Shown: piece after piece, positions 1 to 6,228 of the stretch
How positions within the stretch are numbered: the first letter of the stretch is position 1
Layout: the number at the start of each line of letters is the position of its first letter
Assembly (NCBI GenBank): GCA_947178685.1
Contig: CAMWZE010000019.1
Location: 1-11,807 of the forward strand
Length of the DNA stretch: 11,807 bases
From: an uncultured Porphyromonadaceae bacterium
Lineage (GTDB): Bacteria; Bacteroidota; Bacteroidia; Bacteroidales; Muribaculaceae
Direction: 5' to 3'
Notes under the pieces: model-generated
Seen by the model: the letters and a program-made list of their open reading frames with translations, nothing else
The model's database searches: none
What the model was told of the DNA's origin: nothing
Position numbers and translations under genes: made by a program

Positions 1-144
1 CTTAATCATGCCAATCCTACAAAATTGGTTATGGTCTATAATATGTTAGGTTCAGCTCCAGAGTCGGATTCCTGTCTTTCAATGGAGAAATTTAACCCCA
101 CCGTTATCAACATGCTTCATCATCAGAATCTAAAAAGGAGATGA
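1..144 (+). CDS. C-terminal end of an unidentified plus-strand gene (partial)
   Basis: Frame 1 is open from the first base to a TGA at 142-144, giving the last 47 residues of a protein whose start lies left of the window. I do not recognise the family with confidence. The first visible residues, LNHANPTKLVMVYNML, loosely resemble the C-terminal box of tyrosine recombinases (LGH-x9-Y, as in Tn916-type integrases), with His at residue 3 and a possible nucleophile Tyr at residue 13. However, the usual Gly after Leu is Asn, and the Thr residues normally before the Tyr are missing. The tail ends in a basic QNLKRR. It is the only apparent plus-strand gene here and converges on menE. It could equally be an ordinary hypothetical protein or a chance open frame of modest length. 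Confidence 0.45.
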   Translation, partial: LNHANPTKLVMVYNMLGSAPESDSCLSMEKFNPTVINMLHHQNLKRR

Positions 145-343
145 AAAAATTTAAATATATGTTTCAAAACACAAATTTAAAACATTTTTCTGTAACATAA
201 AAATAAAAACCGTTTTTTGTCGAAATTGTACGAAAAAAGTGATGTTTATTACACAAAAAGAATAAGTTGTGCTATCTGCGATATAGCTCTCCGTCTTAAA
301 TGAGTGGTTTTCTACAAAAGATCCCTTTCTAAGAGACACCGAC
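145..343. other. AT-rich convergent intergenic region
   Basis: This roughly 200-bp stretch separates the plus-strand gene end from the end of menE and is much richer in A and T than the flanking genes. It must hold the 3' ends of both transcripts, yet I see no strong intrinsic terminator. The best hairpin is a 5-bp stem (GCTAT at 271-275, ATAGC at 283-287), with a T-rich run further along in the menE direction. A minus-strand open frame of 71 codons (151-366) crosses it but overlaps the menE end in another frame and has no family features, so I do not call it a gene. Confidence 0.5.
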
Positions 344-1318
344 CTATCTGCGAAGAAGCTTACCATTCGGGGTACGGGGCAATCTGTCGACCCATTCTAT
401 CCCTTTCGGCATCTCATAGGGATTCAGCACCTCTCGCAATAGCTTGAGCAGTGATGTGCAATCACCATCCCTACCCTCTATACGGAGCACTATCTTTTCT
501 CCCCATTTCTCATCCGGCCGGGAGGTTATGAGGAAGTTATCACCACTCTCTTTTGAGGAGATTCCGGAGCCTGCAAAAAATTCCCGTATAACCGGAGCGA
601 TACGTGCCTCCACAGCTTCCGGATTCACCTTTTTTCCTCCTGTTATAATCATATTGTCATACCGCCCGAGTATACGGAAACCACCAGACTCATTCAACTC
701 TGCGATATCATTTGTCACAACAGTTTCACCGGTATTAAAGTCGATTCTCAGACAGTCCCGGGGATCAAGAGATACCGCAATCCCGTCAAGAGGCATAAAC
801 CAATCCTGACCACAAGCTATTTTCCTCAACGCTATGTGAGAAGCTGTTTCGGTCATGCCGTAAGTCTCATAAGCATTAAGGCCACTCTTGATTATTTTTG
901 AGCGCAAATCCGGATGGATAGCAGCCCCTCCGATAATGATGGCATCTAATTCCGGAATTGATGTCAGGTTGTCCAGTATGTACAGCATTTGCGAGGGAAC
1001 CACAGCAAGAAGGTCGATCTTCTCATCTTTAGCCATACCGGCAAGTGGACGGTTGGAGGGAGTCTCCCACGTTAACCTACATCCGGCAAGTTCACTTCTC
1101 ACAGCCATCATCTTCCCACCAATAAAGTCGGGCGCCACGCAAGAATGCAACCGACTGTCGCACGTGATGGAGAAGAAAAAGTTGGTGCGCAATGCGCTTT
1201 CCCTGACAAAATCCTTGCTCAGTCTGATGGTCTTGGGAGTTCCGGTAGAACCTGAAGTATGAACAGTTATCACACTTTCCTGACCTCTCCACTCCTCTAA
1301 AAAATCTTCAAATGTCAT
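344..1318 (-). CDS. menE: o-succinylbenzoate-CoA ligase (MenE), short form
   Basis: MenE activates o-succinylbenzoate with ATP and joins it to coenzyme A in the cytoplasm, making OSB-CoA, the substrate of MenB. The protein (324 residues from the ATG at 1316-1318) has the motifs of the adenylate-forming superfamily in order: phosphate loop TSGSTGTPK at 21-29, YGMTE at 153-157, hinge GRYDNMIITGGKK at 218-230, and a C-terminal PRTPNGK with the catalytic Lys at about 320. It is short for the superfamily, with the phosphate loop almost at the N terminus, so most of the usual first subdomain is absent. I chose the ATG 13 bp after the menC stop. An upstream in-frame TTG at 1355-1357 would add 13 residues overlapping menC and seems less likely. 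It is last in the men cluster, and its position after menC supports the assignment over other acyl-CoA ligases. Confidence 0.93.
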   Translation of the reverse strand: MTFEDFLEEWRGQESVITVHTSGSTGTPKTIRLSKDFVRESALRTNFFFSITCDSRLHSCVAPDFIGGKMMAVRSELAGCRLTWETPSNRPLAGMAKDEKIDLLAVVPSQMLYILDNLTSIPELDAIIIGGAAIHPDLRSKIIKSGLNAYETYGMTETASHIALRKIACGQDWFMPLDGIAVSLDPRDCLRIDFNTGETVVTNDIAELNESGGFRILGRYDNMIITGGKKVNPEAVEARIAPVIREFFAGSGISSKESGDNFLITSRPDEKWGEKIVLRIEGRDGDCTSLLKLLREVLNPYEMPKGIEWVDRLPRTPNGKLLRR

Positions 1319-1331
1319 TTGTATGTGGATG

Positions 1332-2390
1332 TCATAAATGCCATTTAAGGTCGGCAAACTGAGAATAGTCGAATTTCACTGTGGAATCATACTTCAAATA
1401 ATCGCCGTGAAGAGTGACGGGTGTGACGAAATTATCGGTAAAGACACCTCCCGTGCCGAGTCCCTGTGGACCGGTAGCTCCGATTGCAGCAGTCCATTGT
1501 GCAATAGCATTAAGTCCCACATTACTTTCGAGCGCAGACGTCACCCACCAGCCGATGCCTCGTTCGGAAGCCAATGAGATCCATTCCTCCGCGCCAGAAA
1601 ATCCTCCGCACAAAGCTGGTTTAAGAATGATATATTGCGGTTTGATCATATCGAGAGTTTCGCGTCGTTCATCTGTGGTACCCTTACCTATAAGCTCCTC
1701 ATCAAGAGCAATGGGAAGTGGCGACACCTGACAGAGAAATGCCATCAGTTCCGGATTTCCGGCCGGTATAGGCTGTTCGATTGAATGGACGCCCTGGTCG
1801 GCCAGCTGCTTGAGGCGCGGCAAAGCATTATTCATCGAGAAACCACCGTTGGCATCCACACGAATCATAAGCTGATCAGCTGAGAATCTTTTTCTTATAA
1901 ATGTTATCATTTCCAGCTCTTTGGCCCAATCTATAGCTCCTATCTTCAGTTTTATACACTTGAAGCCGGCCGCGATTTTCTCTTCAATACGCTCGATCAT
2001 CTTGTCGAATTCTCCCATCCACACAAGGCCATTGATTTCCACCCACTGTTCACCGGAAGTAAAAGGACCGGGATAATAAAGTCCCTGACAGCCGTTGGAA
2101 TAGTCGAGTATTGCCTGTTCCAGTCCAAACTGAATGGAAGAATGGCGTGTGAGGTCAGTGGCTTTGCCAATTGCTATATTGGCGAGGACCTCAGTAAGTT
2201 TCCATACATAGTTTCCGTCGGCTTCGGGTGACAGGCCGGGAAAGACAGCCGCCTCTCCTATACCGAAGTGGGAGGGATCGTTCTCATCAAACACCTTTAC
2301 GAGGAAGGTAGGTTTTTCGGTCATCACACCGCGAGATGTGCCTCCCGGTTCTTTGAAGTGCAGTAAATATGGAGCAAAAGCAAAACGCAT
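1332..2390 (-). CDS. menC: o-succinylbenzoate synthase (MenC), enolase superfamily
   Basis: MenC dehydrates SHCHC to o-succinylbenzoate, the aromatising step of menaquinone synthesis. The 352-residue protein shows the enolase-superfamily active site in the expected order. It has the KxK pair at Lys147 and Lys149 (IKLKIG), metal ligands Asp179 (RVDANGGF), Glu205 (SIEQPI) and Asp230 (ALDEELIG), and the second-side Lys257 (ILKPALCGG). The N-terminal capping domain is complete, and the length is normal for the family. Some members of this subgroup also racemise N-acylamino acids or dipeptides, but the setting between menB and menE argues strongly for OSB synthase. The ATG at 2388-2390 has no clear Shine-Dalgarno sequence. 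A perfect 16-bp inverted repeat ends 20 bp upstream of it and may affect expression of menC and menE. Confidence 0.95.
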   Translation of the reverse strand: MRFAFAPYLLHFKEPGGTSRGVMTEKPTFLVKVFDENDPSHFGIGEAAVFPGLSPEADGNYVWKLTEVLANIAIGKATDLTRHSSIQFGLEQAILDYSNGCQGLYYPGPFTSGEQWVEINGLVWMGEFDKMIERIEEKIAAGFKCIKLKIGAIDWAKELEMITFIRKRFSADQLMIRVDANGGFSMNNALPRLKQLADQGVHSIEQPIPAGNPELMAFLCQVSPLPIALDEELIGKGTTDERRETLDMIKPQYIILKPALCGGFSGAEEWISLASERGIGWWVTSALESNVGLNAIAQWTAAIGATGPQGLGTGGVFTDNFVTPVTLHGDYLKYDSTVKFDYSQFADLKWHL

Positions 2391-2410
2391 AGTTTAGTAA
2401 TTTTGTCAAC

Positions 2411-2456
2411 TACCCGCTCCTGCAAACAAAGTATGATCTATTTGCAGGAGCGGGTA
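2411..2456. repeat. Perfect 16-bp inverted repeat between menB and menC
   Basis: TACCCGCTCCTGCAAA at 2411-2426 is matched exactly by its reverse complement at 2441-2456, with a 14-nt loop. In menBCE mRNA this would fold into a stable stem-loop starting about 33 nt after the menB stop and ending 20 nt before the menC start codon. The stem is not followed by a T run on either strand (GTTGACAAAATT in the menC direction), so it is not a standard intrinsic terminator. Possible roles are an attenuator, an mRNA-processing or stabilising element, a regulator binding site, or a dispersed palindromic repeat. The pairing is seen directly; the role is not known. Confidence 0.85.
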
Positions 2457-2489
2457 ATATAATATCCGGAATTTTGTGGAGAATTTATA

Positions 2490-3305
2490 TCAGGGGAATT
2501 TTGGGAATTGATCAAAGTCAGGGTCACGCTTCTCAAGGAACGCATTCTTACCCTCCTGAGCCTCGTCCATAAGATAGTACATGAGGGTGGCATCACCGGC
2601 AAACTCCATCAGACCGGCCTGACCGTCGAGTTCAGCATTCAGGCCACGCTTGATCATTCTTATTGCCAACGGTGAGCGCTTCATGATGGTGCGACACCAT
2701 TCAACCACCTCCTCCTCAAGTTTATCAAAGGGCACAACCTTATTTATCATACCCATTTCCAATGCCTCTTCAGCAGTATACTGGCGACAGAGAAACCATA
2801 TCTCACGGGCCTTCTTCTGGCCCACGCAGCGTGCGAGATAGCTTGACCCGAATCCTGCGTCGAAACTTCCAACTTTCGGACCTGTCTGTCCGAAACGTGC
2901 ATTATCTGAGGCAATAGAAAGGTCGCATACCACATTGAGCACATTGCCCCCACCGATGGAGTAACCGTTTACCATCGCAATCACGGGCTTTGGCAACGAA
3001 CGAATGGCATGGTGAAGCTCAAGCACATTCAGGCGGGGCACTCCGTCTGAATCGACATATCCACCGCGCCCCTTTGCATTCTGGTCGCCACCGCTGCAGA
3101 AGGCTTTGTCGCCGGCTCCTGTCAGCACCACCACGCGTATATCCTCTCGCTCACGACAGATGGACATGGCATCGAGCATCTCACGGTTGGTGAGCGGTCG
3201 AAATGCATTATACACCTCCGGGCGATTGATTGTTATCTTGGCAATTCCTTCGAATTGCTCGAAGATTATATCTGTATAATCCTTAATTTTTTTCCAATCG
3301 TACAT
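2490..3305 (-). CDS. menB: 1,4-dihydroxy-2-naphthoyl-CoA synthase (MenB)
   Basis: MenB closes the second ring of the naphthoquinone by an intramolecular Claisen condensation of OSB-CoA to DHNA-CoA. The 271-residue protein belongs to the crotonase superfamily and closely resembles known MenB proteins. It has an oxyanion-hole loop at CSGGDQ (70-75), GYSIGGG (114-120), the signature [12 protein letters not shown] (138-149) with Asp149, [14 protein letters not shown] further on, and a C-terminal [10 protein letters not shown] tail. Gln140-Thr141-Gly142 matches the bicarbonate-binding site of type I MenB, so catalysis should depend on bicarbonate rather than on a built-in Asp. Length is normal. 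The ATG at 3303-3305 follows a 132-bp gap after menD, longer than within a tight operon, so menB may have its own promoter. Confidence 0.96.
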   Translation of the reverse strand: MYDWKKIKDYTDIIFEQFEGIAKITINRPEVYNAFRPLTNREMLDAMSICREREDIRVVVLTGAGDKAFCSGGDQNAKGRGGYVDSDGVPRLNVLELHHAIRSLPKPVIAMVNGYSIGGGNVLNVVCDLSIASDNARFGQTGPKVGSFDAGFGSSYLARCVGQKKAREIWFLCRQYTAEEALEMGMINKVVPFDKLEEEVVEWCRTIMKRSPLAIRMIKRGLNAELDGQAGLMEFAGDATLMYYLMDEAQEGKNAFLEKRDPDFDQFPKFP

Positions 3306-3338
3306 ATCTGGTTTTAAGTATAGGAGTTATCATTGAAA

Positions 3339-3437
3339 TTATTTAAACTTCAATATGTTGAGTTTAGGGTTGACAATCCGATTCCTGTCTGACTTGTTGA
3401 TCTCTGCAAAAGTGACCTCCGTGTCATTATCCGTAGG
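3339..3437 (-). other. Open in-frame tail behind the menD stop codon
   Basis: Directly after the menD TAA (3438-3440), the same frame stays open for 32 sense codons to a second TAA at 3339-3341. The predicted residues include DNDTEVTFAEINK and end in NILKFK, with a codon mix that reads like real protein rather than AT-rich spacer. This could be the remains of a longer C-terminus, a stop read-through product, the remnant of a lost gene, or chance. MenD is already full length without it. The same segment holds the minus-strand sequence CACTTTTG, which is close to the Bacteroidales -7 element TAnnTTTG, but I see no matching -33 element. Confidence 0.25.
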
Positions 3438-5168
3438 TTATGATTTCACACTCATGTAGGATTTGAGAATCTCTGCACTGGTTTCACCATCGGTGACAAT
3501 GCGTAGAATTGCCGGGCCACACTTAACTGCCGTGTCAGCCTTTGAGAGTGGGAAGAGAACCGACAATGCACTCTCGAGAGTGGCAATATCCGTGGCTTCA
3601 TGGTAAGAGAAACCATAAGCCGGAGCAAGAGCCGCCAACGGAAGTTTGGGAGGAGCACAGAAATATTCCTCGCGTTCCTCCAGAGCTGACGTTGTGGGGA
3701 TGAAGCGGAATATCCCTCCCCCGGCATTGTCGATCACCATTATCACCATATCATCAGGAATGTCGGGCAACGAGAGAGCATTGAGATCGTAAGCCATCGA
3801 CATATCACCTGTCACAATTACGGTGCGTCCTTTATACATTTTGGCTCCTCCGATGGCAGTGGAGACACTTCCATCGATACCTGACACCCCTCTGTTGCAA
3901 TAGCTCGCGTGGGGAAGACGTAAACCGAGAAGCTGGGCATACCTTACCGCAGTGCCGTTGGAAAGGAAAAGATTCACATCCTGAGGCAAACTCTTCAAAA
4001 TAATGTCAAAGGCCTTGAGATCGCTCCAATCCACACTTGCCACGTAAGCTGATTTAGACTGCACAGCCCGCGTCCGCATACGCTTCCAGACGGCAGAATA
4101 ATCGCAAACCGTAGTCAGTATCGGAGTGCGTCGCAACACCGAAGCCAGTTGATGAAGCAGCCTGCCGGGATCGACCTCTATCCTTTTGGTGAGCGACATG
4201 AAACAATCGGAAGTCGTATGGTTCCATCCCAAGGCCCAATGCTCACAATCTGCGGCATTTCTACGCAAATATTCCTTCAGCTTTCGGGAAACCAATGAAC
4301 CGCCTAAAGAGATCACCAGATCGGGAGCCTCAGCATCAAGCACATCATCAGAATAAGCAGTGAGCACGGAGTCGATGGCTGTGGTGTCGCCATGAAGATG
4401 CAGATTCGACAAGGTCTCGGTCATAGCCACGACATTGGGCAAGGCACAAATCTCCCCCACCGCCCTGTGCAGACGTGAATCCGGGGGAAGGAAACCGGCC
4501 ACAAGCAGAATTTTCGAGGCACCCATCTTCATGGCAAGCTCTCTCACAATCTCCTTGTTACCGATGGCATCCCCCCCTACAAAGTCGATTAATCTGGTAG
4601 CCTCCGTGCTGCGCGGAGCCTTTCCCGACAATGGATTTCCAAGTTGCACATTTATATGCACCGGTCCCCTACGCCGTGATGTAGCCTCTATCATAGCGTC
4701 GTTTACGATACGGTTGGCATACCATTGCATCTCTTTATCATCGTTGCCCAAAGCAGGAAGCTGATAACTTCTCTTTACGAAATTGGAGAAAGTCTCAAAC
4801 TGCCGGAGTGTCTGGGAATCGTCTTGATCTATCCATTGCTCGGGACGATCAGCCGAAATCACAATCAGCGGAACCGACTGATAGAATGCCTCAGCAATGG
4901 CGGGGCCATAGTTGAGCAACGCTGTGCCTGAGGTGCAGACCAGGGCCACGGGATTACGGCTCACTATAGCCATGCCGAGAGCCATGAATGCCGCGCTCCT
5001 CTCGTCAATCACCACATGCTTCCGTATTTCTTCGCGTGTGGCCGCGGCTATCAGCAACGGCGCGTTGCGCGAACCCGGAGAACAGACCACATCTTTCACA
5101 CCCTTGCCTACCATCACGTCGAAGAGTATGGAGCAGAAGCGTTTATCGGTATCCATCATTTTCTCCAT
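3438..5168 (-). CDS. menD: SEPHCHC synthase (MenD), thiamine diphosphate enzyme
   Basis: MenD adds the succinic semialdehyde unit from 2-oxoglutarate to isochorismate, giving SEPHCHC and CO2, the committed step to menaquinone. The 576-residue protein shows the full ThDP fold. It has SPGSR at 30-34 for substrate binding, the cofactor-activating Glu56 in VVIDERSAAFMALGMA, the MenD signature NRGVSGIDG at 425-433, and the metal/diphosphate motif GDMS followed by DLN at 454-463. The called ATG is at 5166-5168. GGAGAAA lies just inside it, directly ahead of two ATGs (residues 4 and 5), so the true start may be 9-12 bp downstream. fmt lies 78 bp upstream, and the isochorismate synthase gene (menF), often next to menD in Bacteroidales, is not here. 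The stop codon is followed by an unusual open in-frame tail. Confidence 0.96.
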   Translation of the reverse strand: MEKMMDTDKRFCSILFDVMVGKGVKDVVCSPGSRNAPLLIAAATREEIRKHVVIDERSAAFMALGMAIVSRNPVALVCTSGTALLNYGPAIAEAFYQSVPLIVISADRPEQWIDQDDSQTLRQFETFSNFVKRSYQLPALGNDDKEMQWYANRIVNDAMIEATSRRRGPVHINVQLGNPLSGKAPRSTEATRLIDFVGGDAIGNKEIVRELAMKMGASKILLVAGFLPPDSRLHRAVGEICALPNVVAMTETLSNLHLHGDTTAIDSVLTAYSDDVLDAEAPDLVISLGGSLVSRKLKEYLRRNAADCEHWALGWNHTTSDCFMSLTKRIEVDPGRLLHQLASVLRRTPILTTVCDYSAVWKRMRTRAVQSKSAYVASVDWSDLKAFDIILKSLPQDVNLFLSNGTAVRYAQLLGLRLPHASYCNRGVSGIDGSVSTAIGGAKMYKGRTVIVTGDMSMAYDLNALSLPDIPDDMVIMVIDNAGGGIFRFIPTTSALEEREEYFCAPPKLPLAALAPAYGFSYHEATDIATLESALSVLFPLSKADTAVKCGPAILRIVTDGETSAEILKSYMSVKS

Positions 5169-5246
5169 ATGCTTATTACTGATTGTTAAATAAATATTTT
5201 AAAAGCACTTGTCAAAGTCGGGTATCACATTGACTCTCATTTCCTT

Positions 5247-6206
5247 TTATCGGAAAAGAGCCGGGGTGTATCCACGTAGGAACGCTGAGGTGTCCATCCG
5301 CTTCTTTCCGGCCGGTTGGAGGGAAAGAATCTCAAGAAGAGCATCTCCCGTCTTGACGAAAAGACGGTCTTTCTGCAAGCGTACCTCTCCGGGATGCATG
5401 TCAGCACCAGCCTCATCTGTCAAAGCCGTGGTATAGATCTTCACATCAGAATATTTTCCCATGGTGCGGACCTCCTCAATCTCACACCATGCGGCGGGAT
5501 AAGGGGAAAGGCCTCTCACAAGGTTGTGGATCTCAACGGCCGGTTTGCGCCAGTCGATACGGCATGTCTCCTTAAATATCTTGGGAGCAGGGATGAATTC
5601 ACCCTCCGGTTGAGGCTGAGCAATAACATTACCTGTCTCAATCTCAGCCACTGTATGGGCCACCATATCGGCACCAAGTTCCATAAGCCGGTCATGCACA
5701 TCGCCGACATTATCGGTGGGACGGATCTCCACCTTACGCTGTTCGATGATGTCGCCGGTGTCTATCTCATGCTTAAGGAAGAAAGTTGTGACACCGGTTT
5801 CGGTATCACCGTTTATCACCGCCCAGTTTAACGGAGCCGCTCCACGGTAGCGGGGAAGAAGTGAGGCATGGAGATTGAATGTGCCCAACGGAGGCATACT
5901 CCATACTACTTCCGGCAGCATCCTGAAGGCAATCACAATGAAGAGATCGGCCTCTATGGCCCGCAGTTCATCTACAAATTCAGGTGCCTTAAGTTTCTCA
6001 GGCTGAAGAACCCGAAGTCCATGCTCTACTGCATACCTCTTCACATCGCTCTGAATGAGTTTATGGCCACGACCCGCAATCTTATCGGGCATTGTCACCA
6101 CGGCGGCAATGTCGCGTCCATCCTTCACGAGACGATCGAGACTCGCGACGGCAAATTCCGGAGTACCGAAAAATACTATCTTTAGTTTTTTATCTTGTTT
6201 GTCCAT
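5247..6206 (-). CDS. fmt: Methionyl-tRNA formyltransferase
   Basis: Fmt transfers a formyl group from 10-formyltetrahydrofolate to initiator Met-tRNA so that translation can start with formylmethionine. The 319-residue protein begins with the family motif VFFGTPEFA at 11-19 and carries the formyltransferase catalytic set: Asn111 and His113 (FNLHASLLPRYRG) and Asp149 (HEIDTGDI). The loop GRGHKL at 45-50 lies where Fmt proteins contact tRNA. The C-terminal OB-like tRNA-binding domain runs from about residue 210 to the end (NLVRGLSPYPAAW onward). Both domains are complete and the length is typical. The ATG at 6204-6206 lies 22 bp after the stop of the ClC gene, so the two are probably co-transcribed. 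No def or rpe gene sits next to it. Confidence 0.97.
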   Translation of the reverse strand: MDKQDKKLKIVFFGTPEFAVASLDRLVKDGRDIAAVVTMPDKIAGRGHKLIQSDVKRYAVEHGLRVLQPEKLKAPEFVDELRAIEADLFIVIAFRMLPEVVWSMPPLGTFNLHASLLPRYRGAAPLNWAVINGDTETGVTTFFLKHEIDTGDIIEQRKVEIRPTDNVGDVHDRLMELGADMVAHTVAEIETGNVIAQPQPEGEFIPAPKIFKETCRIDWRKPAVEIHNLVRGLSPYPAAWCEIEEVRTMGKYSDVKIYTTALTDEAGADMHPGEVRLQKDRLFVKTGDALLEILSLQPAGKKRMDTSAFLRGYTPALFR

Positions 6207-6228
6207 ATTTTTTAATCATTGAATTCCG

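Noticed and set aside
67..77. 11-bp direct match GATTCCTGTCT at 67-77 and 3380-3390
   Set aside because: Several exact 11-mers are expected by chance in about 12 kb, and the flanks do not match.
272..353. CTATCTGCGA repeated at 272-281 and 344-353
   Set aside because: Only a 10-bp match with different flanks, and one copy lies at the menE stop codon, so there is no sign of a recombination or regulator site.
151..366. 71-codon minus-strand open frame beyond menE
   Set aside because: It overlaps the menE 3' end out of frame and runs through AT-rich spacer. The translation is rich in Phe, Lys and Ile with no domain features.
3332..3354. ATTGAA/TTCAAT inverted repeat between menD and menB, considered as a terminator
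   Set aside because: The stem is only 6 bp and all but two pairs are A-T, with no T run, so it is too weak to call.
3400..3415. Possible menB promoter (minus strand CACTTTTG)
   Set aside because: It matches five of the six fixed positions of TAnnTTTG, but there is no TTTG-like -33 element at the expected distance, so the match could be chance.
5316..5831. 171-codon plus-strand open frame opposite fmt
   Set aside because: It lies entirely antisense to a clear fmt coding region, has no recognisable motif, and is explained by codon bias of the real gene.
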